DNA from: Streptomyces sp. NBC_00286
Lineage (GTDB): Bacteria; Actinomycetota; Actinomycetes; Streptomycetales; Streptomycetaceae
Assembly (NCBI RefSeq): GCF_036173125.1
Contig: NZ_CP108054.1
Location: forward strand, 4,402,001 to 4,466,000
Length of the DNA: 64,000 bases
Direction: 5' to 3'
This document shows positions 49,207 to 56,925 of this stretch, piece by piece. The translations under genes were made by a program, and so were the position numbers. Every line of letters starts with the position of its first letter. Within the stretch, counting starts at the first letter, position 1. The notes beneath the pieces were generated by a model that was given only the letters and a program-made list of their open reading frames with translations, did not search any database and was not told the origin of the DNA.

Positions 49207-49245
49207 GAATTGCCCCCTCCGTTTAACTCACGGAGGGGGCAATTC
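49207..49245 (-). terminator. Terminator of the thrC-MoaD/ThiS region
   Basis: GAATTGCCCCCTCCG (49207-49221) and CGGAGGGGGCAATTC (49231-49245): 15-bp perfect stem with a 9-base loop, 39 bp past the stop of the MoaD/ThiS gene. Confidence 0.88.
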
Positions 49246-49283
49246 GATGAACCCTGAGTTACCTGCATTACCGAAGGTAACGA

Positions 49284-49559
49284 TCAGCCTCCGGCAACGG
49301 CCGGAATGATCGAGACGCCGGCCCCGTCGGGCGTCGCCGTCTCCAGCCCCTGCTCGAACCGCACATCGTCATCGTTCACGTACACGTTGACGAACCGCCG
49401 CAGCTTGCCCTGGTCGTCCAGGACGCGCGCCGCGATACCGGTGTGGTTCTTCTCCAGGTCGGCGATGACCTCGGCGAGGGTCGACCCTTCGGCGGCGACC
49501 TCGGCCTTGCCGCCGGTGTAGGTGCGAAGGATGGTGGGGATGCGAACGTTGACGCTCAT
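49284..49559 (-). CDS. MoaD/ThiS-family sulfur carrier protein
   Basis: A 91-residue beta-grasp protein ending in the diagnostic Gly-Gly (IIPAVAGG), whose C-terminus is adenylated and thiocarboxylated to deliver sulfur. Strands VNVRIPTILRTYTGGKAEV, the helix LAEVIADLEKNHTG, and RFVNVYVNDDDVRFEQGLET are typical. ATG 49559 follows GGAGG. It sits downstream of thrC with a repeat in between, an arrangement also seen in other actinobacteria. It resembles CysO-type carriers for cysteine synthesis, but the pathway is not determined here. Confidence 0.92.
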   Translation of the reverse strand: MSVNVRIPTILRTYTGGKAEVAAEGSTLAEVIADLEKNHTGIAARVLDDQGKLRRFVNVYVNDDDVRFEQGLETATPDGAGVSIIPAVAGG

Positions 49560-49589
49560 GGGGTTATGACCTCCGGTCGAGTAGAGCGC

Positions 49590-49700
49590 CCCTTCAGGGG
49601 CGCGGGGCGGTGACATTTGCGGCTCCGCCGCGATGGGGGTCCCCCCGCTCATGGGGTCCCCCCGCTCGAGCGAAGCCGAGAGCGGGGGAGCGACCAGCCC
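49590..49700. repeat. Dispersed intergenic repeat between MoaD/ThiS and thrC
   Basis: CCCTTCAGGGGCGCGGGGCG, TGACATTTGCGGCTCCGCCG, two GGGGTCCCCCCGCTC blocks and CGAAGCCGAGAGCGGGGGAG. Confidence 0.8.
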
Positions 49701-49740
49701 CACCGGCCCGCAGCGTGAATACAGCCCTTCCCGCGAAGCG

Positions 49741-51069
49741 CTACGCGAGGCCGGCCTCTCGGAACGAGTCGAGGCTGGGCCGGATCGTCGCGGTAAGACC
49801 CGTGCCGGCCACGGCGTCGAGGGTCTTCAGACCGTCACCCGTGTTCAGGACGACCGTGGTCAGCGCCGGATCCAGCACACCGTTCTCGATCAGCTTGCGC
49901 GCAACCCCCACCGTCACACCACCGGCGGTCTCCGCGAAGATCCCCTCGGTCCGCGCCAGCAGCTTGATCGCGTCCACGATCTGCTCGTCGTTGACGTCCT
50001 CGACGGCACCCCCGGTACGACGCGCGATGTCCAGCACGTACGGACCATCGGCAGGGTTACCGATCGCGAGCGACTTCGCGATCGTGTCCGGCTTCTGGGG
50101 CCGTACGACCTCATGGCCCGCCTTGTAGGCGACGGACACCGGCGAGCACCCTTCGGCCTGGGCGCCGAAGATCTTGTACGGCTTGTCCTCGACGAGCCCG
50201 AGCTTGATCAGCTCCTGCAGACCCTTGTCGATCTTCGTGAGCTGCGAGCCGGAGGCGATGGGCACCACCAGCTGGTCGGGGAGCTGCCAGCCGAGCTGCT
50301 CGCAGATCTCGTACGCGAGGGTCTTGGAGCCCTCGGCGTAGTACGGGCGCAGGTTGACGTTGACGAAGCCCCAGCCCTCGCCGGCCGGGTCGCCGATCAG
50401 CTCGGAGCAGAAGCGGTTCACGTCGTCGTAGTTGCCCTCGATGCCGACGAGTTCGCCGCCGTAGACCGCGGCCATGACGACCTTGCCCTGCTCCAGGTCG
50501 TGCGGGATGAACACGCAGGAGCGGAAGCCGGCGCGGGCGGCGGCGGCGCCGACGGCCCCGGCGAGGTTGCCCGTGGAGGAGCAGGAGAGGGTCGTGAAGT
50601 TGAAGGCACGGGCGGCCTCGATGGCCTGGGCGACGACGCGGTCCTTGAAGGAGTGCGTCGGGTTGCCGGAGTCGTCCTTCACGAAGAGCTTGCCGGGGTC
50701 GACGCCCAGTTCGCGCGCGAGGTTGTCGGCCTTGACGAGCTTGGTCCAGCCGGGGTTGATGTTCGGCTTCGTGGCCACGTCCGCGGGGACGGGCAGGAGA
50801 GGCGCGTACCGCCAGATGTTCGCGGGGCCCGCTTCGATGCGCTTACGGAGTTCCTCGGTGTCGTATGCCGAGAAGTCGTACGCGATCTCCAGCGGGCCGA
50901 AACACTCCTCGCAGGCGAAGACGGGGCCGAGCGGGACGCGGTGCCCGCATTCGCGGCAGGAGAGCGCGGCGGCGGGGCCGAGGTCTACAGAGTCCGTGGA
51001 GGCCGTGGAGTTCGCCGAGTCGGCGGAGGTGTCAGCGTTCGTGGTGCTTGCAACTGTCTGCGCAGCCAT
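49741..51069 (-). CDS. thrC: Threonine synthase
   Basis: A 442-residue PLP enzyme converting O-phosphohomoserine to threonine. It has the extra N-terminal four-cysteine zinc motif (SCRECGHRV and FACEECFGP). The PLP lysine is in NPTHSFKDRVVAQAIE near residue 130, and the phosphate-binding SCSSTGNLAGAVGAAAARAG follows. ATG 51069 gives a Thr/Ser-rich leader of about 30 residues. A MoaD/ThiS gene lies downstream. Confidence 0.96.
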   Translation of the reverse strand: MAAQTVASTTNADTSADSANSTASTDSVDLGPAAALSCRECGHRVPLGPVFACEECFGPLEIAYDFSAYDTEELRKRIEAGPANIWRYAPLLPVPADVATKPNINPGWTKLVKADNLARELGVDPGKLFVKDDSGNPTHSFKDRVVAQAIEAARAFNFTTLSCSSTGNLAGAVGAAAARAGFRSCVFIPHDLEQGKVVMAAVYGGELVGIEGNYDDVNRFCSELIGDPAGEGWGFVNVNLRPYYAEGSKTLAYEICEQLGWQLPDQLVVPIASGSQLTKIDKGLQELIKLGLVEDKPYKIFGAQAEGCSPVSVAYKAGHEVVRPQKPDTIAKSLAIGNPADGPYVLDIARRTGGAVEDVNDEQIVDAIKLLARTEGIFAETAGGVTVGVARKLIENGVLDPALTTVVLNTGDGLKTLDAVAGTGLTATIRPSLDSFREAGLA

Positions 51070-51435
51070 GTGAGGCGAGGCCCTTTCTCCTCATCTTCCT
51101 CACGACGCATCTCGCCGTGAGACGGATTTGGCACCTTCACTAGCCGGGAGCCTCGCGGAATCGATCATCTTCGATCGGTACGAGACCGGCTGGAGGGTTG
51201 CCGGGGCTTCAACGGGCCGTATCCCTCTGCCCCTCTGGATGAGCGCTATTCGGTTGTGAGTATGTGGTTGTCGGCTGGACGACCCGCGACATGCGATGGT
51301 CATCAGCGTTGTTCAAGACTGTAACCGAAGGCCTGGATCGTGGAGAGACCAGTCCGAACCGCGAGATGACAGTCACATCAGCCTTCTGCCGCAGTGGGCA
51401 CTCGCGACCCGGTCCAATGCAAGGGAGAGCCGCAC
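51070..51435. promoter_or_regulatory. Divergent region between thrC and gpgS
   Basis: A 366-bp gap that must carry promoters for both genes. I see no repeat copy and no clear -35/-10 pair. Moderate-GC stretches lie near 51140-51180 and 51300-51360. Confidence 0.35.
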
Positions 51436-52410
51436 GTGCTGGAAGACGTCGAGCGCTGGCTGAACACGCGCTCCTGGTCCGTTGGCGACCGCCCGCTGAA
51501 GAAGCTCATCGCCGCGAAACGCGCGGCCAACTCCACGGTGAGCGTCGTACTGCCCGCGCTCAACGAGGAGGAGACCGTCGGCGAGATCGTCGCCGTGATC
51601 CGCCGCGAGCTGATGACCAAGAAGGTGCCCCTCGTCGACGAGATCGTGGTGATCGACTCGGGCTCGACGGACCGTACCTCCGAGGTCGCCGCCGACGCGG
51701 GCGCCCGCGTCGTACACCGCGACGACATACTCCCGCGGATGCCGGCCGTCCCCGGCAAGGGCGAGGTCCTGTGGCGCTCGCTGCTGGTCACGAGCGGGGA
51801 CATCATCGCCTTCATCGACGCGGACCTGAAGGAGTTCTCCGCGGACTTCGTCTCGGGAATCGTCGGCCCGCTGCTCACCGATCCGGGCGTGGACCTCGTC
51901 AAGGCGATGTACGACCGCCCGCTGAACCTGCCGGGCGACCCCACCTCCGGCAGGACCGCCGCAGGCCAGGGCGGCCGCGTTACGGAACTCATGGCCCGCC
52001 CGCTGCTGAACATGCACTGGCCGCAGCTCGCCGGCTTCGTACAGCCGCTCGGCGGCGAGTACGCGGCCCGCCGCTCGCTGCTGGAGCAGTTGCCGTTCCC
52101 GGTCGGGTACGGGGTCGAGCTGGGCATGCTGATCGACGCCCTGCACTTGGTGGGCCTCGACGCCCTCGCCCAGGTCGACGTGGGCGTCCGCAAACACCGC
52201 CACCAGGACGGCCAGGCCCTCGGCCGCATGGCCGCCGCGATCTACCGCACGGCCCAGCTGCGACTGGCCCGCGGCCATCTCGTACGGCCGCGGATCACGC
52301 AGTTCGAGCGGGTGGATGCGGGATTCGCACCGCGTACGTATTCGGTGGACACGGAGGAACGGCCGCCTATGGCGGAGATCGAGGAGTACGCGGAGCGGAA
52401 GGCGGCGTAG
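51436..52410 (+). CDS. gpgS: Glucosyl-3-phosphoglycerate synthase-like glycosyltransferase
   Basis: A 324-residue GT-A family glycosyltransferase of the GpgS type, which transfers glucose from a nucleotide sugar to 3-phosphoglycerate. Key parts are VSVVLPALNEEETVGEIVAV, IVVIDSGSTDRTSEVAADAG, the metal motif in IAFIDADLKEFSADFV, and HWPQLAGFVQPLGGEYAARR. GTG 51436 follows GGGAGAG. The neighbouring otsA is another glucosyl-compatible-solute gene. The product in Streptomyces is inferred from the family. Confidence 0.9.
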   Translation: MLEDVERWLNTRSWSVGDRPLKKLIAAKRAANSTVSVVLPALNEEETVGEIVAVIRRELMTKKVPLVDEIVVIDSGSTDRTSEVAADAGARVVHRDDILPRMPAVPGKGEVLWRSLLVTSGDIIAFIDADLKEFSADFVSGIVGPLLTDPGVDLVKAMYDRPLNLPGDPTSGRTAAGQGGRVTELMARPLLNMHWPQLAGFVQPLGGEYAARRSLLEQLPFPVGYGVELGMLIDALHLVGLDALAQVDVGVRKHRHQDGQALGRMAAAIYRTAQLRLARGHLVRPRITQFERVDAGFAPRTYSVDTEERPPMAEIEEYAERKAA

Positions 52411-52418
52411 GTAGCGAC

Positions 52419-52500
52419 CGCGCCCCTGAACAGAGGGCCGACAGGCCCCTGTTCAGGGGCGCGGGGAACTGCGCGACCAGCCACAACGCACCGGCAGCCG
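52419..52500 (+). terminator. Terminator built from a dispersed repeat end
   Basis: CGCGCCCCTGAACAG (52419-52433) and CTGTTCAGGGGCGCG (52449-52463) form a 15-bp perfect stem just past the gpgS stop. They continue into GGGAACTGCGCGACCAGCCA, the right end of the MITE-like element. Confidence 0.75.
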
Positions 52501-52599
52501 CCACACGACAGCCCGCCTCGAGCTAATAGGCACCCTGCGGAACCCAGCGGCGCGGAAGCGTACGTTTGAGCGAAGCCACCCTGGGCTAAGTTGAGCCCT

Positions 52600-53994
52600 A
52601 TGGCATCAACGCAAGCCCAGATTCTCGTCGCCTCCAACAGGGGCCCGATCTCGTACGCCCTGGACGAGATCGGCACGCTCAAAGCCAAGCGCGGCGGCGG
52701 CGGCCTGGTCTCCGGCCTGTCCGCGATCGGCCCGGAGGCCGGCGCGCTGTGGGTCTGCTCGGCCCTGGGCGACGGCGACCGCGAGGCCGTACGCCGCGGC
52801 GTAGGCGAAGAGGGCGTACGGATGCTGGACATCCCGGCGGACGTACACGAGGACGCGTACAACGGCGTAGCCAACTCCGTGCTGTGGTTCGTGAACCACA
52901 TGCTCTACCAGACGCCACTGGAGCCGGCCTTCGACGCCGAATTCCGCAGGCAATGGGCGTCCTTCGAGACGTACAACCGGGCCTTCGCCGAGGCCCTGGC
53001 CGAGGAGGCGGCCCCGGGCGCCGCCGTACTCGTGCAGGACTACCACCTGACGCTGGCCCCCCGCATGCTGCGCGAGCTGCGCCCCGACCTGCGGATCGGG
53101 CACTTCTCGCATACGCCGTGGGCGCCGCCGGAGTACTTCCGGATGCTGCCCGACGACATCGCCGCGCAGTTGCTCGACGGAATCCTCGGCGCCGACCGGG
53201 CGGCGTTCCTGACCCAGCGGTGGGCGGACGCGTTCACCGACTGCTGCCATGCCGTGCTGGGGCCCGCCATTCCGTCGGGTACGCGCATCGGCGTGCACGG
53301 GCTCGGCGCGGACGCGGACTTTCTGCGGAAGCGGTCGCACGAGGCCGACGTGAACGAGCGGATCGTCGCGCTGCGGGAGCAGATCGGCGAGGGTCGTAAG
53401 GCGATCGTGCGGGTGGACCGGACGGAACTGTCCAAGAACATCGTGCGCGGGCTGCTGGCGTACCGGCAGCTCCTCGAGGACCAGCCGTCGTGGCGTGAGC
53501 GGGTCGTGCACGTGGCACTCGCGTATCCCTCGCGGCAGGACCTGGCCGTGTACCGCGACTACATGGCCGAGGTGCGACGGCTCGCGGACGAGATCAACTC
53601 CCAGTACGGGACGCCTGGTTGGACCCCGGTCGTGCTGCACCTGAAGGACGACTTCGCCCGCTCGCTCGCCGCGTACCGGCTGGCCGACGTGGCCCTCGTC
53701 AACCCCATCCGCGACGGGATGAACCTCGTCGCCAAGGAGGTGCCGGTCGTCTCCGACGAGGGGTGCGCGCTGGTGCTTTCGCGGGAGGCGGGGGCGTACG
53801 AGGAGTTGGGCGAGGATGCGATTGTGGTGAACCCGTACGACGTTGTGGGCACCGCCCGCGCCCTTCACTCGGCGCTGACGATGCCGCGTGATGAGCGGGC
53901 GGAGCGCACCAAGCGGCTGGCCGCCTCGGCTACTGCGCTTCCTCCGGCCCAGTGGTTTCTGGACCAGCTTGAAGCGCTTCGCTCCGCGGGTTAG
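52600..53994 (+). CDS. otsA: Trehalose-6-phosphate synthase
   Basis: A 464-residue GT20 retaining glycosyltransferase that joins UDP- or GDP-glucose to glucose-6-phosphate. Recognisable parts are [20 protein letters not shown], the glycine loop [63 protein letters not shown], and [20 protein letters not shown] 52600 is preferred over TTG 52591. It converges with otsB, its partner in trehalose synthesis. Confidence 0.95.
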   Translation: MASTQAQILVASNRGPISYALDEIGTLKAKRGGGGLVSGLSAIGPEAGALWVCSALGDGDREAVRRGVGEEGVRMLDIPADVHEDAYNGVANSVLWFVNHMLYQTPLEPAFDAEFRRQWASFETYNRAFAEALAEEAAPGAAVLVQDYHLTLAPRMLRELRPDLRIGHFSHTPWAPPEYFRMLPDDIAAQLLDGILGADRAAFLTQRWADAFTDCCHAVLGPAIPSGTRIGVHGLGADADFLRKRSHEADVNERIVALREQIGEGRKAIVRVDRTELSKNIVRGLLAYRQLLEDQPSWRERVVHVALAYPSRQDLAVYRDYMAEVRRLADEINSQYGTPGWTPVVLHLKDDFARSLAAYRLADVALVNPIRDGMNLVAKEVPVVSDEGCALVLSREAGAYEELGEDAIVVNPYDVVGTARALHSALTMPRDERAERTKRLAASATALPPAQWFLDQLEALRSAG

Positions 53995-54055
53995 CTCCGC
54001 TGGTTTGCGGGGTGCCTAATGGCTCGGGGCTTGATGTCGGTTGGCGGGTGCCGGT

Positions 54056-54140
54056 TCGTTGTGGCTGGTCGCTCCCCCACTCTCGACTCCGCTCGAGCGG
54101 GGGGACCCCCATCGCGGCGGAGCCGCAAATTGATACAGCC
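54056..54140. repeat. Dispersed intergenic repeat between otsA and otsB
   Basis: TGTGGCTGGTCGCTCCCCCA, CTCTCGACTCCGCTCGAGCG, GGGGGACCCCCATCGCGGCG and GAGCCGCAAATTGATACAGC. It runs directly into the terminator stem at 54141. Confidence 0.8.
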
Positions 54141-54186
54141 CCGCGCCCCTAAATGAAGGGCCTCCGGCCCCCATTTAGGGGCGCGG
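54141..54186. terminator. Shared terminator of otsA and otsB
   Basis: CCGCGCCCCTAAATG (54141-54155) and CATTTAGGGGCGCGG (54172-54186): a 15-bp perfect stem with an inner GGGCC/GGCCC pairing, between two converging genes. The CCCCGCGCCCCT arm belongs to the dispersed repeat. Confidence 0.85.
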
Positions 54187-54187
54187 T

Positions 54188-55033
54188 TTAGTTCAGCCTC
54201 GTTGTCAGCGCCCTCAGTAGGCGTACGACGCCTGCCGGGCCCTCCACCACCAGGTCCGCGCGCTTCTCCAGCTCCGTCACCTCGTTGCTGCCGCTGCAGA
54301 TCAGTAGGCCGGGGACGCCGTTCGCGCGGAGTTCCTCTACTGCCGCGAACGCCGGGAGGTCGCCCAAGTCGTCGCCGGCGTAGGCCACCGCACCGGCGTC
54401 GATCTCGCGTACGTACTCGCGGAGTGCTACGCCCTTGTCCATGCCCGGGGGGCGGAGTTCCAGGACCATGCGCCCCGGCTCCACCACCAGGCCGTGGCGG
54501 GTGGCGAGGTCCGTCAGGGGGTCGCGTAGGGCCTCGAAGGCGGCCTGTGGGTCCTCGGCGCGGCGGGTGTGGACCGCGACGGCTCGGCCCTTTTCCTCGA
54601 TCCAGGTGCCCTGCCGGGCGCCGGACCGGTCGAGGATGCCGGGCAGTTCGGCCCGGACGGCGGCGACGCCGGGGTGGGGCGGGGGTGCCGTGACGGTTCC
54701 GGTGAGCGCGTCCCAGCGTTCGGCGCCGTAGTGGCCTAGGACGACGAGGTGTTCCAGGCCGGGTACGTCCGCGAAGCCGCCGTGGCGTACCGCGACCTCG
54801 GCCGGGCGGCCGGTGACGACGGCGACGGAGGCGACCTTCGGGGCGAGGGCGGCGAGCGCCGGTACCGCTTCGGGGTGGGCGCGTGCCTGCTCGGGGTCGG
54901 GGACGATCGGCGCGAGGGTGCCGTCGAAGTCGAAGGCGAGTACGGCCCGGCCGGGCCGCGCGAGGATGGCGTCGAGTCCGTCACGTCCCGCCGGGGTCGC
55001 GGGAGTCGGCAATGAGTCCGGTTGGCTGCCCAT
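54188..55033 (-). CDS. otsB: Trehalose-6-phosphate phosphatase
   Basis: A 281-residue HAD-family phosphatase of the OtsB type. Motif I is VLAFDFDGTLAPI (nucleophile near residue 34), motif II is VAVVTGRPAEVA, the cap includes GHYGAERWDALTG and WIEEKGRAVAVHTRRA, and motif IV is AYAGDDLGDLPAF. It dephosphorylates trehalose-6-phosphate from OtsA. A short DUF3263 gene lies 25 bp upstream and is co-directional. Confidence 0.94.
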   Translation of the reverse strand: MGSQPDSLPTPATPAGRDGLDAILARPGRAVLAFDFDGTLAPIVPDPEQARAHPEAVPALAALAPKVASVAVVTGRPAEVAVRHGGFADVPGLEHLVVLGHYGAERWDALTGTVTAPPPHPGVAAVRAELPGILDRSGARQGTWIEEKGRAVAVHTRRAEDPQAAFEALRDPLTDLATRHGLVVEPGRMVLELRPPGMDKGVALREYVREIDAGAVAYAGDDLGDLPAFAAVEELRANGVPGLLICSGSNEVTELEKRADLVVEGPAGVVRLLRALTTRLN

Positions 55034-55058
55034 ACGGCGACCCTATCCGCCCGGTCCG

Positions 55059-55289
55059 TCAGCGCTCGGCCCGGCGGGCGTCCCGTATTCGACGCAGCCG
55101 GTTCACGGTCACCGGGTCATGGGCCAGGGCCCGCGGCGCGTCGAGCAGGGCGTTCAGCAACTGGTAATACCGAACCGGCACCATCCCCAACTCCTCCCGT
55201 ATGGCCCGCTCCTTGGCCCCGGGCGACTCCCAGCCACGCCGCTCCAGGGCCAGTACGTCGCGCTCCAGCGGAGTCAGTTCCTCTCCCAT
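55059..55289 (-). CDS. DUF3263 protein
   Basis: A 76-residue all-helical actinobacterial DUF3263 protein (MGEELTPLERDVLALERRGW, KERAIREELGMVPVRYYQLL, PVTVNRLRRIRDARR). The helix-turn-helix-like centre and basic end suggest DNA binding. It precedes otsB in the same direction. Confidence 0.9.
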   Translation of the reverse strand: MGEELTPLERDVLALERRGWESPGAKERAIREELGMVPVRYYQLLNALLDAPRALAHDPVTVNRLRRIRDARRAER

Positions 55290-55324
55290 GCCCGCACGGT
55301 ACCCGTGCCCCGGTGGAGGTCGCA

Positions 55325-55460
55325 GGCCTCCTCGGGGCGCGGGGCTCCTCGGGGCGCGGGGCTCCTCGGGGCGCGGGGCTGTATCGATTTGCGGCTCCGC
55401 CGCGATGGGGGTCCCCCCGCTCGAGCGGAGTCGAGAGTGGGGGAGCGACCAGCCACAACA
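55325..55460. repeat. Dispersed repeat with triple GGGGCGCGGGGCTCCTC
   Basis: Three tandem copies of GGGGCGCGGGGCTCCTC-like units, then TGTATCGATTTGCGGCTCCG, CCGCGATGGGGGTCCCCCCG and CGAGCGGAGTCGAGAGTGGG. The rest of the 55290-55535 gap is featureless. Confidence 0.8.
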
Positions 55461-55535
55461 AACCCGCAGCCGCCATACGACTCGCGCCCCAGCTAATAGG
55501 CACCCTGCGCGACCAGCGGAGCTACCCCGTAGGAA

Positions 55536-56819
55536 CTACTCCGAGGTCTCTGCGGTGAAAGCCGACCGCTGCAGCGACCCCAGAACCGCGGCAGGCCGCG
55601 CATTGGGCCCCACCGCCTTCCCGATCTGCTGCTTGATGTCCGCGCTGACCTGCGCCCAGGACGTCTTGGCGACGGGATACAGCTCGGCGTTCTCGAGCTC
55701 TGACAGGAACGGGTCGAGATCCTTGTCGTTCTTGTCCTCGGCCATCGCATCGGAGGCGGACATGGTCACGGGCAGCAGATTGTACTCGTGGGAGAACTCG
55801 AGCACGTTCTTCTCGCTGTAGACGAAGTCGAGGAACTCGCCGATCTCCTCGCCGTTGCCGTTCTCCTTGAACGCCATCATCCAGTCGGCGACGCCCATCG
55901 TGGCCCTGGCCCTGCCGTCGACGCCGGGCATCGGCACCATGCCGTACTCCACGCCCTTCTTGTCGGCGGCCTGCATCAGCGAGGGGTGACCGTTCAGCAT
56001 GCCGACCTCGCCGCGGGTGAACGCCTCGAAGGCGTCGGCGCGGTTGAGTTTGCCGGGCGGCGTCGGGCCGGTGAGGCCCTTGCCCACCAAGTCGTTCTTG
56101 AGCCAGTTGAAGGTCGCGATGTTCTGGTCGGAGTCGATGCCGTACGAGCCGACCGTGCCGGTGTAGCCGTCGCCGCCGCTGAGCAGCCACATCATGGTCT
56201 CGGCCTGGGCCTCCTCGGGGCCGAGGGGGAGCGCGTACGGGGTCTCGACGCCGCGGGACTTCAGGGTCTGGGCGGCGTCGGCCAGTTCGTCCCAGCTGCG
56301 CGGCGGGGTGAGGCCGGCCTCGTCGAAGAGCTCCTTGTTGTAGAACAGCAGCCGCGTGGAGGCGGCGAACGGCATGCCGTACGGCACCAGGCCCACCTCG
56401 CCCGCCTCGGCGAGTCTCGGGACGAAGTCGGCCTGGACGGGTATGGAGAGCAGCTCGTCGACCTCGTACAGCTGGCCCTTCGCGGCGTAGTCGGCGTACG
56501 CGCCGATCTGCGCCATGTCGGGTGCCTCCCCGTCGGCGACCATCTGTTTGACCTTGGCGTCGACCTCGTTCCACGAGTAAACGCTGACGTCGACCTCGAT
56601 GCCGGGGTTCTTCTTCTCGTACTCCTTGACCAGCTTGTCCCAGTACTTCTGGGAGCTGTTCGCCTCGGAGTTGCCGTAGTCGGCGGCCACCAGCCTGAGC
56701 GTGGCGTTCTGGGGGGTGGAGGAGTCGGCGGAGCAGCCGCCGAGTGCCGCCGTCACGCCCATTGCGGACACCATCGAGATGAAACCTGTCACTCGTCGCC
56801 GCACCGTTGATTTCCCCAT
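55536..56819 (-). CDS. Extracellular sugar-binding lipoprotein
   Basis: A 427-residue type 1 solute-binding protein. A signal peptide ends in a lipobox (ALGGC, Cys near residue 29). The mature fold includes LRLVAADYGNSEANSSQKYW, MADGEA-type loop PDMAQIGAYADYAAKGQLYE, and YGMPFAASTRLLFYNKELFD. Such proteins feed ABC importers, but no permease or ATPase gene is nearby, so it must share a transporter encoded elsewhere. It diverges from nagK across a gap with a DasR-type site, suggesting an amino-sugar or related ligand; this is inference. Confidence 0.9.
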   Translation of the reverse strand: MGKSTVRRRVTGFISMVSAMGVTAALGGCSADSSTPQNATLRLVAADYGNSEANSSQKYWDKLVKEYEKKNPGIEVDVSVYSWNEVDAKVKQMVADGEAPDMAQIGAYADYAAKGQLYEVDELLSIPVQADFVPRLAEAGEVGLVPYGMPFAASTRLLFYNKELFDEAGLTPPRSWDELADAAQTLKSRGVETPYALPLGPEEAQAETMMWLLSGGDGYTGTVGSYGIDSDQNIATFNWLKNDLVGKGLTGPTPPGKLNRADAFEAFTRGEVGMLNGHPSLMQAADKKGVEYGMVPMPGVDGRARATMGVADWMMAFKENGNGEEIGEFLDFVYSEKNVLEFSHEYNLLPVTMSASDAMAEDKNDKDLDPFLSELENAELYPVAKTSWAQVSADIKQQIGKAVGPNARPAAVLGSLQRSAFTAETSE

Positions 56820-56881
56820 CTGTCGTACTCGTCACGGTAGTTGAAGTCCGGACAACCGGAATGCAAGGTCTACAGTACGCG

Positions 56882-56897
56882 AGTGGACTAGACCTCT
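56882..56897. promoter_or_regulatory. DasR operator (dre) upstream of nagK
   Basis: AGTGGACTAGACCTCT matches the dre consensus AGTGGTCTAGACCACT at 14 of 16 positions. It ends 28 bp before nagK GTG 56926 and 62 bp from the start of the divergent sugar-binding lipoprotein. DasR represses amino-sugar genes and is released by glucosamine-6-phosphate in S. coelicolor. Confidence 0.75.
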
Positions 56898-56925
56898 CAT
56901 GGGGTGAGGGGCGAGACTGTATCCC

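Noticed and set aside
48908..49268. Short open frames on both strands upstream of scoF4
   Set aside because: None has a ribosome site, a recognisable family or a membrane or export signal, and the region carries an inverted repeat typical of untranslated sequence.
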